Shown: positions 24,142 through 34,192, numbered from the stretch's first letter. The stretch: DNA of 64,000 bases from Mongoliitalea lutea (GCF_014652135.1 NZ_BMYF01000001.1:62650-126649), one strand, 5' to 3'. Notes: a model not told the origin generated them from the sequence alone. Numbers and translations: made by a program.

Positions 24142-25290
24142 TCCTTGAAACAACTCATATTTCAATAGTCTACAATCAATCGTCCCATTATAAAACTCAA
24201 TTCGTTGGGAAGTACGTAATCCTACTCTCTTTGCCAAAACCATATTCCCTGTAAAAATCAAACCCGTGTATCCCGGACATTTTTGTTTCATGAAATCCCC
24301 CATAGCTTTATAAATCTCACCCAGATCACCTTCTTCTCCTAGTCGCTCTCCGTACTCAGGATTGAAAAATACGGCTCCTTCTCCAGTTTCTGGCACTACT
24401 GTCTCTCTAAAATCACACACCTGAAAGTCAATGAGATCTTCTACCCCAGCAGTTGCTGCATTTTCCCGGGCAAATAAAACCGCCTGCTCTGAAATATCCG
24501 AAGCAATGATTTTCAAATTAGGTGCTCTGAATACTTTCCGCTCCATTTTGGCTTTTATCTTCTGGTAAACAGCCTCATCGTAACCTTTGAAGTACATAAA
24601 ACTATAATGATCCCGATGCAGTCCTGGATATCTTCCAGTCGCCATCATCGCAGCCTCAATAGCTAAGGTTCCAGAACCACACATAGGATTCACAAAAGGA
24701 GACATCATATCCCAACCAGAAGCTAAAATCGTCGCTGATGCTAAGGCTTCCAACATAGGGGCATGTCCTGGAATTTTTCTATAGCCATGTTTGGCTAAAG
24801 TTTCTCCAGAGGTATTGATATACAAGGTAGCTTGGGTGTCTTTCCAAAACAATTGCAACACAGCACCATCTAAGTCCGAACCTGAATCTGGCCTTCTATT
24901 AAACTTCTCCCGAAAACGGTCCACAATCGCATCTTTGACACGTACATTGACAAAAAGAGGATTGGTTACCGTTGGATTATCCACTGTTGAAATGACAGAA
25001 AAATAGGTATCAGGTTCCAAATAATCCTCCCAAGGAAGTGCTTTTACCCTTCTATAAATATCATCTGCTTTATGCAAATAGAAAGATTTAATTTCATACA
25101 AGACATGACTGGCAGTTCTTAAATGAAGATTCAAGTCAATGCAATCATTTAATGAACCAAAAATCTCCACATAGGTACGTTCTACACGTACAGGTTTGAA
25201 GCCCAAGGATATCACTTCTTCTTCCAAATAGGCGGAGAAACGATCTTTACAGGTAATGACTATTTTACCTTTTTCATCATAATTCAACAT
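24127..25290 (-). CDS. rlmL: THUMP domain class I rRNA methyltransferase (RlmL N-terminal half type)
   Basis: A 387-residue protein. A ferredoxin-like/THUMP region (1-150, ending VRVKDAIVDRFREKFNRRPD) is followed by a methyltransferase domain with the SAM motif PFVNPMCGSGTLAIEAAMMA (~193-212), IIASDISEQAV and FFNPEYGERLG (~290-300). This matches the enzyme that makes N2-methylguanosine in 23S rRNA (G2445 in E. coli); the fused RlmK half of the enterobacterial protein is absent. The catalytic motif reads NPEYGER rather than NPPYGER, a substitution at a normally conserved position that may be a lineage variant. Confidence 0.82.
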   Translation of the reverse strand: MLNYDEKGKIVITCKDRFSAYLEEEVISLGFKPVRVERTYVEIFGSLNDCIDLNLHLRTASHVLYEIKSFYLHKADDIYRRVKALPWEDYLEPDTYFSVISTVDNPTVTNPLFVNVRVKDAIVDRFREKFNRRPDSGSDLDGAVLQLFWKDTQATLYINTSGETLAKHGYRKIPGHAPMLEALASATILASGWDMMSPFVNPMCGSGTLAIEAAMMATGRYPGLHRDHYSFMYFKGYDEAVYQKIKAKMERKVFRAPNLKIIASDISEQAVLFARENAATAGVEDLIDFQVCDFRETVVPETGEGAVFFNPEYGERLGEEGDLGEIYKAMGDFMKQKCPGYTGLIFTGNMVLAKRVGLRTSQRIEFYNGTIDCRLLKYELFQGKKVG

Positions 25291-25316
25291 GGGGCAAAGG
25301 TAGTCAAATAAAATGG

Positions 25317-26159
25317 CTATTCATCCCCTACTTGTTCAATAGGGGTTATAAGAACAGTTTCCACCAACACGGGACTTGCTTTAAAATAACCAGCAAACAT
25401 TCCCGACCCTCTTATTTGTCGAATATTCGAAACAGGATTTTGCGGAGGAGGTGAAAACAGTCCGCCATCATTAAAAAGTAAGCTTACCAATTGATTCATA
25501 TAATCAAATGCATCTTGATTCAGACGAAATAATTCTAATCGCACCCGGTCATTGGCACGAAAGGGAACATTCAGTTCAAATCCCTGATTCAGGATATTGG
25601 TACCAAAGGTATCATCAAACAATAGATAGTCTGTTCTACTGTTCAGCAAGGTATCATTTCGGATAATCCGAATTCTGTAATTGTTATCCTCTGTAAATGG
25701 GATATCTCCAAATAATGTCAGATAGTAGCCCTCGCTTCGGAAAAACCGCTGATCTCTAAATTCAACCCGAATACTATCAAGTGTAGGTGGTGGTAAAATT
25801 GTGCCATCCGCTTGATATTCATTCTCTCCGATCCGAACATTTAACTCGTAGCTTTCATTAATCGAGCCCACAAAGTTGTTGACAGGCAGGTACAATCCCA
25901 ACTGTTCTGAAAACCTAAAATTCAAGCGAGCATTGGTGCGCTTATTTCGGATATACACCTGCGCATCTTTGATAAAATCATTAGGCTCTGCATCGAAAAA
26001 GTCTCTCGAACGGGATAGTTGAACAAAATTCATTTGCGAGTTATTTGTCCATACAGCCTCAATGACAGGTATTGGCTCCGTGGTGCGGAGATCTAAAAAG
26101 ACCTCCTCCTGGCAGGAAAAAAAGCCAATCGAAAGAAATATCCAAATGAATCTATGCAT
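25317..26159 (-). CDS. DUF4249 lipoprotein, partner of the adjacent TonB receptor
   Basis: From the ATG at 26159 (280 residues) the protein starts MHRFIWIFLSIGFFSCQEEV, a lipoprotein signal with a cysteine in FFSC. RTTEPIPVIEAVWTNN and the following beta-rich domain are typical of DUF4249 proteins, which in Bacteroidota are usually encoded next to TonB-dependent receptors. The start lies 1 bp after the receptor stop; an ATG at 26171 would overlap it. It probably caps or assists the receptor in taking up an unknown ligand. Confidence 0.82.
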   Translation of the reverse strand: MHRFIWIFLSIGFFSCQEEVFLDLRTTEPIPVIEAVWTNNSQMNFVQLSRSRDFFDAEPNDFIKDAQVYIRNKRTNARLNFRFSEQLGLYLPVNNFVGSINESYELNVRIGENEYQADGTILPPPTLDSIRVEFRDQRFFRSEGYYLTLFGDIPFTEDNNYRIRIIRNDTLLNSRTDYLLFDDTFGTNILNQGFELNVPFRANDRVRLELFRLNQDAFDYMNQLVSLLFNDGGLFSPPPQNPVSNIRQIRGSGMFAGYFKASPVLVETVLITPIEQVGDE

Positions 26160-26160
26160 G

Positions 26161-28539
26161 TTAAAATTCAAAATTATAAGTTAATGCTGGTAAGAAAGTA
26201 AAGAGATAAGTCATTACCACTCCTGGCCTTCTAGAGGTGACAGGACCAGTATTAGGATCAAATCGAATATCTTCATTCAAAATTTCAGTAAACTGATACG
26301 AGAATGGATTTTTCCTTCCATACAGATTATAAACACTCAAATTCCAGCTTCCTCTCCATTTTTTCCCCTGATCTCTATTTTTCCAGGTAACAGAGGCGTC
26401 CATACGATGATAATCTGGGAACCTATCTTCGTTTCTTAATGGTCCATACAAAGGCAAGCGCTGATTATCTACCATGTAAGTTCCAATGGGAAAAGTAACC
26501 GCTTGTCCCGTAGTGTATATAAAAGTCAAGGCTGCTGACCATCGTTTGTCAAACTGATGATTCGCCACCAAGGCAATATCATGTGGTCGATCAAAGCGCG
26601 GATTGAATGGCAGGTTTTCGCTAATACCTTCAATCACTCTCCATGTTCTGGAATACGTATATGACAACCATCCGGTGGTCTTTCCCACATTTTTCCTCAA
26701 CAAAAACTCTGCTCCATAAGCGTAGCCTCTTCCGGCAAGAATTTCAGTTTCTACATTATCTGTAAAAATGATGGAAGCCCCTTGTCTTAAATCTATAATA
26801 TTTTGAAAGTTTTTGTAATAGCCTTCTAAAGACAATTCCCAAGTATTGTTTTGAAGGTTCTTAAAAATTCCTAGAGAAAACTGATCACCAATAATCGGAG
26901 GTATGTAAAATCCTGCTGGAATCCACCTGTCCAATGGCAAACCTGCAGAAGAATTACTGGCTACTTGAATGTACTGATTGGTTCGATTATAGGAAGCTTT
27001 TAAAGAAGTCATAGGGTCTATCAAATACCTGAAAGCCACCCGAGGCTCTAAGCCTGAGAAAAACTTCATGCTCTCAAAAGCACCAAAACTCAGCGTATCT
27101 AATAGTTGGGACTCTGGCGCTGGAATATCATTTTCATAAATATATTTCACACCCCTCCCTACTTGATTGTAGGTATTGGCACGAAGTCCCGCCTCCAAAG
27201 AAATCCTATCAGTAAGCTCACGTGCATACGAGACAAAGAAGTTATTTTGAAGGCCATTGCGGGGATTTGTTGCTATTGGTTCAATCACGGAGCCCGGTTC
27301 GGGTTTCAAAGAAATAGGTGCAAACCGATACAATTGTGAATGGAAGCCCCATACCAAACTAGAAGCTTGATTAGGCAACCAAGTCCAAGTGGCTTTCAAG
27401 CCAGTTTCCTCCAATATATTATCCCAGAGAAAACCCGAATCTGGATCTTCGAAGGATACCAAATACTTGTAATAGCTATGGTAACCATTGACATCCAAAA
27501 AGAAATCATCACGAATCGCCCTATTCCATGTGATTGATGTAATCCAATTATCCCATCCAAAACCAAATTGCTCAGATATTCCTAAGAAGTCTCTACCGAA
27601 ATAGCTCGATACAGACAGTTTATCTTTATCGCTTAGCTTGAAGGTAAATTTTCCGCTCAGATCATAAAAGTATAGTGAGTTGTTCCGGATATTTTCATCA
27701 CTGGAAAGTTTTAAAAATAAATCTGCATACGTTCTTCTTCCTGAAACGACAAAGGAGGATTTATCTGAAAAAAGTGGACCATCAACTGTTAATCGGGAAC
27801 TGATAGTCCCAATTCCTCCTTCGCCCTTGATCTTTTGATAATTTCCTTCCTTCAGGCCTATATCAATGACAGATGATATCCTCCCACCCAAATTAGCGGG
27901 GATATTTCCTTTGTAGAAATCAACACCCGACAAGGCATCCGGATTAAATACCGAGAAAAACCCAAAGAAATGGGATGGATTATAGATGGGTGCTCCATCC
28001 AGTTGCACCAAATTTTGGTCGGCAGAGCCACCACGCACAAACAAGCCCGTTGTTCCTTCACCAGCCGTCTGTACACCGGGAAGTAGCTGTAAGCTTCTTA
28101 ATAAATCCACCTCCCCAAATAGTGCGGGAATGTTTTTTATCGTTTCTATGGGAACAGAAGATTTTCCCATTTCCAAACCTCGAATGTTTTGATCAGGTGC
28201 TCGTTCTCTTACAATAATCTCCTCGAGAGAAAGTTCTTCCGCTCTCAGAAAAAAGCGTACCGAGTTCTCCACATCTTTGGCTGTTATTTGTCTACTCGCA
28301 GGCTCAAAACCTACAAATGACACTATTAACGTAGCAGGAAGGGAAATTACCGGAATACTGAACTTTCCATTGATATCAGAAACCACTCCGCTCTGAGGAT
28401 TGGATTTCCAGTAAATATTAGCACCGGGAAGTGAGGCCTCTGATGGAAGCTCAAATACGTATCCTTCCAAAACTTTGGCATTTTGGGCTCGTAAAACAAC
28501 AGGGATAGAAAGCAGGAAAAGGAGAATCAGTCGTGACAA
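26161..28539 (-). CDS. TonB-dependent receptor with carboxypeptidase-regulatory-like domain
   Basis: A 792-residue protein: signal peptide MSRLILLFLLSIPVVLRAQ, a CarboxypepD_reg-like domain (~20-105), a plug (LQLLPGVQTAGEGTTGLFVR, DGAPIYNPSHFFGFFSVFN) and a 22-strand-type barrel ending FLPALTYNFEF. The start is TTG at 28539; an in-frame TAA lies a few codons upstream, so no ATG is available. Downstream, 1 bp away, is its DUF4249 lipoprotein. The ligand is unknown; absence of SusD argues against a typical glycan utilisation locus. Confidence 0.9.
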   Translation of the reverse strand: MSRLILLFLLSIPVVLRAQNAKVLEGYVFELPSEASLPGANIYWKSNPQSGVVSDINGKFSIPVISLPATLIVSFVGFEPASRQITAKDVENSVRFFLRAEELSLEEIIVRERAPDQNIRGLEMGKSSVPIETIKNIPALFGEVDLLRSLQLLPGVQTAGEGTTGLFVRGGSADQNLVQLDGAPIYNPSHFFGFFSVFNPDALSGVDFYKGNIPANLGGRISSVIDIGLKEGNYQKIKGEGGIGTISSRLTVDGPLFSDKSSFVVSGRRTYADLFLKLSSDENIRNNSLYFYDLSGKFTFKLSDKDKLSVSSYFGRDFLGISEQFGFGWDNWITSITWNRAIRDDFFLDVNGYHSYYKYLVSFEDPDSGFLWDNILEETGLKATWTWLPNQASSLVWGFHSQLYRFAPISLKPEPGSVIEPIATNPRNGLQNNFFVSYARELTDRISLEAGLRANTYNQVGRGVKYIYENDIPAPESQLLDTLSFGAFESMKFFSGLEPRVAFRYLIDPMTSLKASYNRTNQYIQVASNSSAGLPLDRWIPAGFYIPPIIGDQFSLGIFKNLQNNTWELSLEGYYKNFQNIIDLRQGASIIFTDNVETEILAGRGYAYGAEFLLRKNVGKTTGWLSYTYSRTWRVIEGISENLPFNPRFDRPHDIALVANHQFDKRWSAALTFIYTTGQAVTFPIGTYMVDNQRLPLYGPLRNEDRFPDYHRMDASVTWKNRDQGKKWRGSWNLSVYNLYGRKNPFSYQFTEILNEDIRFDPNTGPVTSRRPGVVMTYLFTFLPALTYNFEF

Positions 28540-28656
28540 AACAAATAGCTCTTATGAAATTCATTTCAATAACGTATATTTTCCGATAACTGTTAAAAAT
28601 TCTATGATTAAACTTCAATTACTTTTCTTTTGTCCGATAATTAGTAATTTCAGGCC

Positions 28657-29622
28657 ATGATTTGGGCATATCCGGATATTACGTTATACACTTGGCTTGC
28701 CATAGGTTTTGGGCTGCTTTACATTGGTTATCTTTACAGGTTTTATAGAATAAACAAAAAGCTGGACGTCAGCAAGCATCGGTTACTGATGAAAATGTTG
28801 CTAAGGACCAGTTACTTTGTTTTATTTTTGATAGCTATGGCAGGTCCTTCGATAGGTACATCCATGAAAGAAATCAAAGAAGAGGGCAAAGATATTTTCA
28901 TCGCGATAGACCTTTCTCAATCTATGAATGCTACGGATATTGGTCCTAGCAGATTGCAGCGGACAAAATTTGAGCTCAAAAACTTGGTAAGAACCTTTTC
29001 TGGTGACCGTATTGGTTTAATTATTTTTTCATCGGAAGCATTTATTCAATGCCCGTTGACCTTTGATCAAAATGTGTTGCAGTTACATATTGATGGGCTT
29101 AATACAGGTTTAGTACCTAACCAAGGAACAGATTTGAATGCTCCTTTGGCCATGGCTTTGACAAAATTTTCTGAAGATGAAAGTCTAGAAATGAAATCTA
29201 AATCTGTCATTCTTATCTCCGATGGAGAAGATTTTGCCGACAATTTTAAGGAAACAACCTCCAAAATGTCCAATGAAGGTATTAAGGTTTTTAGTCTGGG
29301 TGTGGGAACTTCCCAAGGGAGTACCATTCCTCGCGGAAACTCTGTAATAATCGACCCCTCTACCAACCAACCTGCCATTACACGATTAGAAAGTAATAAC
29401 CTCAAGCTGATTGCTAACCAAACAAATGGGGAGTATTTCGAATTAAGTGATGAAGTACAAGAAATACCTGACTTAATCGCCGCCATTGAAAGACAGGAAG
29501 GAACCCTGACAGGCTCAAGAATGATAGAAGCTTCTGCAAATAAGTTTTTCTACTTTCTGCTAGCAGCATTGGGGTTGGCTATTGTAGACATGATTTTACC
29601 ACTAAGAACCATAAAACTGTAA
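28657..29622 (+). CDS. batB: BatB-like VWA domain membrane protein
   Basis: A 321-residue protein. Two N-terminal membrane helices (~10-26, 46-63), then a von Willebrand A domain with the MIDAS motif DLSQS (85-89) and GTDLNAPL (Thr/Asp ligands), and a final helix (~300-318). The order and length match BatA/BatB of the Bacteroidota aerotolerance operon. BatC follows after 3 bp, but batA, batD and batE and the usual moxR/DUF58 genes are not next to it here. Its exact function is unsettled; envelope stress roles have been suggested. Confidence 0.85.
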   Translation: MIWAYPDITLYTWLAIGFGLLYIGYLYRFYRINKKLDVSKHRLLMKMLLRTSYFVLFLIAMAGPSIGTSMKEIKEEGKDIFIAIDLSQSMNATDIGPSRLQRTKFELKNLVRTFSGDRIGLIIFSSEAFIQCPLTFDQNVLQLHIDGLNTGLVPNQGTDLNAPLAMALTKFSEDESLEMKSKSVILISDGEDFADNFKETTSKMSNEGIKVFSLGVGTSQGSTIPRGNSVIIDPSTNQPAITRLESNNLKLIANQTNGEYFELSDEVQEIPDLIAAIERQEGTLTGSRMIEASANKFFYFLLAALGLAIVDMILPLRTIKL

Positions 29623-29625
29623 GCT

Positions 29626-30471
29626 ATGCTATTGATACGTTTGTTTTGGCTTATATTACTGATATTTCCAAGTTCTTGGTCAGAAATTGGTAGAAAAAAT
29701 ACAGCCATCCGAGAAGCTAATAAGGCTTATGCAACTGCTGATTATGAGAGTTCTGTGGAAAAACACCTCCGATTGAGTACAGAATTCAACATTAATGAAG
29801 CCAATCTCACGTTTAATTTGGCTCTCAGCTATCATTACAATAATCAGCTGGAAGAAGCACAGCGCACCTATTCAAGCCTTTTCAGTGATGCCAATAAAAC
29901 CATTGCTTCTTTTGCCAGTAATCAGGTAGGCGTTATCCAAACGTCCCAGAAAAAATACCAAGAAGCCTTAGAGTCATTCAAGTTTTCCTTAATCAAGGAT
30001 CCAAGAAATGAGGAAGCTCGTTACAATTATGAATTATTGAGCAGGTGGCTGCAAGAAAATCCGGATCAGGAAAATCAAGATGATTCCGAGGGTGAAGACC
30101 AGGAAAATCAAGACGAGGATCAAAATCAGGAAAATCAAGATCAACAAAAAGATTCCAAAGACAGTAAAGATGGCGAAGGCGATGAAAAAAGTGAAGAAGA
30201 TAACGCCTCTGAGTCCGAAAAGAAAGATGATAAATCTGGAGATAAGTCACAGGAAGAGCGTGATTCTGACGAAGCTTCCGACATGGAAAGCGATCTAAGT
30301 GATCGGGAAAAAGCCATGGAAAAAATGCGCGAGCGTTTGCAGGAAATGAATCTAACTCCCGAGCAGGCTGCTCAGATTTTGGAAGCCATGAATGCGGCCG
30401 AATTACGCTTTATCCAACAAAACCGAAAGAAAGCCACACAGCGACCGAATCGAGGTTTGCCGGAGTGGTAA
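29626..30471 (+). CDS. batC: BatC-like tetratricopeptide protein with acidic linker
   Basis: A 281-residue protein. A signal or anchor helix (2-20) precedes TPR repeats (~25-145: AIREANKAYATADYESSVEKH, NLALSYHYNNQLEEAQRTY, QEALESFKFSLIKDP). About 80 residues (~148-228) are almost entirely Asp, Glu, Gln, Asn, Ser and Lys, with ENQD units. A short helix and the basic tail RKKATQRPNRGLPEW end the protein, a typical BatC ending. It is coupled to batB. The acidic segment is low-complexity and may vary in length between strains. Confidence 0.82.
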   Translation: MLLIRLFWLILLIFPSSWSEIGRKNTAIREANKAYATADYESSVEKHLRLSTEFNINEANLTFNLALSYHYNNQLEEAQRTYSSLFSDANKTIASFASNQVGVIQTSQKKYQEALESFKFSLIKDPRNEEARYNYELLSRWLQENPDQENQDDSEGEDQENQDEDQNQENQDQQKDSKDSKDGEGDEKSEEDNASESEKKDDKSGDKSQEERDSDEASDMESDLSDREKAMEKMRERLQEMNLTPEQAAQILEAMNAAELRFIQQNRKKATQRPNRGLPEW

Positions 30472-30503
30472 TCAATATTCAATAAACATATAATATAAAC
30501 CCA

Positions 30504-31682
30504 ATGAAAGAAGTATTTATTGTATCCGCTGTAAGAACTCCTTTAGGAAGCTTTGGTGGTAAATTAAGTGGCTTGACAGCTGTAGAACTTGGAAGTTTTG
30601 CTATCAAAGGCGCCTTAGAAAAGGCAGGAGTAGATCCGAAAGAAGTACAGGAAGTAATGATGGGCAATGTAATCTCAGCTAACCTTGGTCAGGCTCCGGC
30701 ACGTCAGGCTGCCATAGGTGCAGGCATAGGCTACAATGTCCCATGTACGACCATTAACAAGGTATGTTCGTCAGGCATGAAAGCTGTAATGTTTGCCGCA
30801 CAATCCATCATGACCGGTCAAAATGATTTGGTAGTAGCAGGTGGTATGGAGTCTATGTCAAATGTACCTTATTATGTCCCTAAAGCACGATTCGGTTATA
30901 AATATGGGAATGCAGAATTTGTAGATGGTCTTGTAAAAGACGGCTTATTTGAAGCATACTATAAGTTCCCAATGGGTAACTGTGCAGACAATACTGCTCG
31001 TGAAATGAATATCAGCCGTGAAGAGCAGGATGCTTACGCTATCCAATCCTACACACGTGCAGCTGACGCATGGAAATCCGGCGCATTTAAAGACGAGGTA
31101 GTAGCTGTAGAGCTCAAAGGCAGAAAAGGCGAAACCATCATCATCGATGAAGATGAGGAATACAAAAATGTCATGTTTGACAAAATCCCAGGTCTTCGTC
31201 CAGTGTTTGAAAAAGATGGAACGGTGACTGCTGCCAATGCTTCTACCATGAATGATGGAGCTTCTGCCTTGATTTTGGCCTCCAAAGAAAAAGTAGAAGA
31301 GCTTGGCTTAACTCCGATTGCAAAAATCAGAGGCTTTGCAGATGCGGCTCAAGATCCATTATGGTTTACCACTGCCCCTGCTTTGGCGATTCCAAAAGCA
31401 ATCAAAAATGCAGGAATTACAGAGGCAGATGTAGATTACTACGAAATCAATGAAGCATTCTCTGCTGTTGCTTTAGCCAACCAAAAAGAATTGAACTTGG
31501 ATGGTGAGCGTCTGAATGTATATGGTGGAGCCGTGTCTTTAGGACATCCACTTGGTGCTTCCGGTGCTAGAATTATCGCTACATTGAACTCCGTTTTACA
31601 TCAAAAAGACGGCAAGATTGGAGTGGCAGGGATCTGCAATGGCGGTGGTGGAGCATCGGCAATCGTCATTGAAAAGGTTTAA
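30504..31682 (+). CDS. Acetyl-CoA C-acetyltransferase (thiolase)
   Basis: A 392-residue thiolase of usual length. The acyl-accepting Cys88 is in INKVCSSGMKAV, His348 in GHPLGASGAR and Cys378 in GICNGGGG. It interconverts two acetyl-CoA and acetoacetyl-CoA in the cytoplasm; biosynthetic versus degradative use cannot be decided from sequence. It starts 33 bp after batC, with no functional link apparent. Acyl-CoA synthetase and acyl-CoA dehydrogenase genes lie elsewhere in this window. Confidence 0.95.
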   Translation: MKEVFIVSAVRTPLGSFGGKLSGLTAVELGSFAIKGALEKAGVDPKEVQEVMMGNVISANLGQAPARQAAIGAGIGYNVPCTTINKVCSSGMKAVMFAAQSIMTGQNDLVVAGGMESMSNVPYYVPKARFGYKYGNAEFVDGLVKDGLFEAYYKFPMGNCADNTAREMNISREEQDAYAIQSYTRAADAWKSGAFKDEVVAVELKGRKGETIIIDEDEEYKNVMFDKIPGLRPVFEKDGTVTAANASTMNDGASALILASKEKVEELGLTPIAKIRGFADAAQDPLWFTTAPALAIPKAIKNAGITEADVDYYEINEAFSAVALANQKELNLDGERLNVYGGAVSLGHPLGASGARIIATLNSVLHQKDGKIGVAGICNGGGGASAIVIEKV

Positions 31683-31711
31683 ATAAACTTTAAAACATAA
31701 ACACTATACCC

Positions 31712-32809
31712 TTGAAATTCTTTGCTTTATTATTTTTTCTATTGATCGTAAGTCATGTTCATGCTCAAAAGCAGGTAAGAACGTATTACGATGAACAGCA
31801 ATTGAAATTGAAGGAGGTATACACTACAATCAATGATGTGGCAGAAGGTGACTACCGTCTTTATTATGAAGACGGTGGTCTTGCTGTCACAGGCACACTA
31901 ATCAAGGGACAAAAAGAGGGACTTTTCGTTGACTTCTATCCAGGCACATCAGATACACTTCGTACCACAACTTTTGTAAACAACCTCAGACAAGGACCTT
32001 CCATTTCCTATTTTGAAAATGGCAATATTTCCCAGAAAGTCTATTATGTGTCCAACGAAATCGAAGGCGAGATAGAAACCTTTTATGAAGACGGAACCCT
32101 GATGAGAAAGGCAACCTTCAGACAAAACAGACCGGATGGATTTACCTTTGAGTACGATTCTACGGGAGTTTTACTAGAAAAGGCATTCTTTAAAGACGGA
32201 TTTATCGACGGTAAAAAAGAGGAGTTTTACTCCGATGGAGCACTGTTGTCTTTTGCTACTTATAAAAACGGAATTCTCAACGGAGAATCAAAAAGCTTTT
32301 ACCCAAATGGCAATTTAAAATCCCGCTTTACCTACAAAAATGGTTATCAGCATGGTCCAATGGAAAGCTTTTTTGAAAATGGGCAATTGTTTAGAAAAGG
32401 AAAATATAAAAATGGAGACCCTACAGGTGACTTTGTTACCTATCATCCGAATGGCGCAATAGCAGAAACTGCTAGTTATAAAAAAGGACGCCCAAAAGGT
32501 AGTATTCTCGCATACGACGAAAATGGGAATCTTAAAGAAAAAAGTACCTACAACAAATTTGGCCAAATAGCCGAACTTCTTGAATACTATCCTACAGGAG
32601 CACTAGCAAGAGATGTATTCTTTCTTAGTGGCTTAGAAGATGGAGTATCGACTATGTATCATCAAAATGGTCAGGTCAAAGAAACATGGCACTATAGGAG
32701 GGGGAGACTCAATGGCACGCAACAAGTCTTTGATGAATCCGGTGTGCTATTGATGGAGCGATATTTCAAAGATGGAAGACTCTTGGGGAGCAAAGACATC
32801 GAAAATTAA
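31712..32809 (+). CDS. Secreted MORN/YwqK-type repeat protein
   Basis: A 365-residue protein with signal peptide MKFFALLFFLLIVSHVHA, followed by about thirteen repeats of ~24 residues of the form 'E-x-x-x-F/Y-Y-x-x-G-x-L-x-x-x-x-x-Y/F-x-x-G-x-x-x-G', as in YwqK antitoxin-like and MORN repeats. These fold as stacked beta-hairpins. The function is unknown, and the common database label 'antitoxin' is not supported by any toxin nearby. The start is TTG at 31712, immediately before the signal peptide. Confidence 0.82.
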   Translation: MKFFALLFFLLIVSHVHAQKQVRTYYDEQQLKLKEVYTTINDVAEGDYRLYYEDGGLAVTGTLIKGQKEGLFVDFYPGTSDTLRTTTFVNNLRQGPSISYFENGNISQKVYYVSNEIEGEIETFYEDGTLMRKATFRQNRPDGFTFEYDSTGVLLEKAFFKDGFIDGKKEEFYSDGALLSFATYKNGILNGESKSFYPNGNLKSRFTYKNGYQHGPMESFFENGQLFRKGKYKNGDPTGDFVTYHPNGAIAETASYKKGRPKGSILAYDENGNLKEKSTYNKFGQIAELLEYYPTGALARDVFFLSGLEDGVSTMYHQNGQVKETWHYRRGRLNGTQQVFDESGVLLMERYFKDGRLLGSKDIEN

Positions 32810-32823
32810 ATCAATACTTTTCT

Positions 32824-32831
32824 TACTTTTG
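32824..32831 (+). promoter_or_regulatory. Candidate -7 box of purC
   Basis: TACTTTTG matches TAnnTTTG and lies 17 bp before the purC ATG, implying a very short leader. No clear -33 box was found at standard spacing. Confidence 0.4.
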
Positions 32832-32848
32832 TAAGAACTCATCCAATC

Positions 32849-33802
32849 ATGAATCAAGCAATCAAAGAAACAGCCTTTCAATTTCCCGGTCAAACCGGTT
32901 TTTATAAGGGTAAGGTCAGGGATGTTTATCATTTCCCGGAATTACTTGTTGTCATTGCAAGTGATCGAATCTCAGCTTTCGACGTGGTACTGCCCAAGCC
33001 AATTCCGTACAAAGGACAGGTATTGAACCAAATCGCAGCTAAATTTTTGGCAGCGACTGCTGATATTGTTCCAAATTGGGTTTTGGATGTTCCACATCCC
33101 CAGGTTACCATCGGAAAAAAATGTGAGCCGTTCAAAGTTGAAATGGTCATCAGAGGCTACTTGGCTGGACATGCGGCAAGAGAGTATAAGGCAGGCAAAC
33201 GCAGTATTTGTGGCGTCAGTCTCCCCGAAGGCCTAAAAGAAAACGACCCACTCCCCTTCCCTATCATCACTCCTACAACCAAAGCCTCCGAAGGACATGA
33301 TGAAGATATCTCCAAGGAAGATATCCTAGCAAAAGGGATCGTAAGTGCAGATGATTATGCTGTCTTGGAACAATACACCCATGCACTTTTCCAAAAAGGC
33401 ACTGAAATGGCCAAGCAAAAAGGATTGATCTTGGTAGACACCAAGTATGAGTTTGGGAAATTTGGTGAAGAAATTTTATTGATAGACGAAATCCATACAC
33501 CTGATTCTTCCCGATACTTCTATGCAGATGGCTATGAAGCTAGACAAGAAAAAGGGGAGCCACAAAAACAATTATCAAAAGAGTTTGTACGACAGTGGCT
33601 AATTGCTAATGATTTTCAAGGAAAAGAAGGTCAGCGAATCCCTGAAATTCCACAGGAATTTGTAGAAGAAATTTCTGATAGGTATATTGAGCTCTTCGAG
33701 AAAATCACGGGTGATCGCTTTACAAAAAATACCAGCAATCACTTGTCTGAGGATATCGAAAAAGCAGTTAATGAGTATTTAACAAAATTAAACCAACCAT
33801 AA
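32849..33802 (+). CDS. purC: Phosphoribosylaminoimidazole-succinocarboxamide synthase
   Basis: A 317-residue SAICAR synthetase, the long form usual in this phylum. [10 protein letters not shown] at the N-terminus, [28 protein letters not shown] and [19 protein letters not shown] are the nucleotide, CAIR and Asp binding motifs. It converts CAIR, aspartate and ATP to SAICAR in purine synthesis. It has its own -7 box and is followed after 7 bp by a STAS gene. Confidence 0.96.
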   Translation: MNQAIKETAFQFPGQTGFYKGKVRDVYHFPELLVVIASDRISAFDVVLPKPIPYKGQVLNQIAAKFLAATADIVPNWVLDVPHPQVTIGKKCEPFKVEMVIRGYLAGHAAREYKAGKRSICGVSLPEGLKENDPLPFPIITPTTKASEGHDEDISKEDILAKGIVSADDYAVLEQYTHALFQKGTEMAKQKGLILVDTKYEFGKFGEEILLIDEIHTPDSSRYFYADGYEARQEKGEPQKQLSKEFVRQWLIANDFQGKEGQRIPEIPQEFVEEISDRYIELFEKITGDRFTKNTSNHLSEDIEKAVNEYLTKLNQP

Positions 33803-33809
33803 ACATTGT

Positions 33810-34190
33810 ATGAAATACACTGTAGATAAAAAAGAACAGTACGTGGTGTTCACACCCATGGAAGAAAAGTTAGATACGCTTCTTTCACCAAAATTGAAGT
33901 CAGAGTTATTGACCGTACATGCGGAAGGTTATGACAAGCTTGTGATTGACATGAGCAATGTGAAGTATGCCGATTCCAGTGGTCTTTCAGCTTTATTGGT
34001 AGGAAATCGTGAGTTTAGCAGAAATGGAGGAATCTTCATTGTAATGAATCCTCAGGATCACGTGATGAAGTTGATCAAAATTTCTATGCTTGATAAAGTG
34101 TTTACCATCGTAAATACACTGGAAGAAGCTGCTGAGGCAGTATTCATGCACACCATTGATTCAGTTGATAGCGAAGAAGAGGAAGACTGA
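33810..34190 (+). CDS. STAS domain anti-sigma factor antagonist-like protein
   Basis: A 126-residue single STAS domain. KLVIDMSNVKYADSSGLSALL contains the phosphorylatable serine region (D55, S56, S57). The C-terminal tail is acidic (SVDSEEEED). No anti-sigma kinase is encoded nearby. It probably takes part in partner switching, but its position between purC and ribonuclease Z gives no direct hint. The stop is 2 bp from the start of rnz, so the two are likely coupled. Confidence 0.87.
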   Translation: MKYTVDKKEQYVVFTPMEEKLDTLLSPKLKSELLTVHAEGYDKLVIDMSNVKYADSSGLSALLVGNREFSRNGGIFIVMNPQDHVMKLIKISMLDKVFTIVNTLEEAAEAVFMHTIDSVDSEEEED

Positions 34191-34192
34191 TT

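Noticed and set aside
29993-30298. Frames opposite or out of phase with the acidic segment of batC
   Set aside because: Low-complexity GAA/GAT-rich DNA keeps other frames open; the BatC reading explains the sequence.
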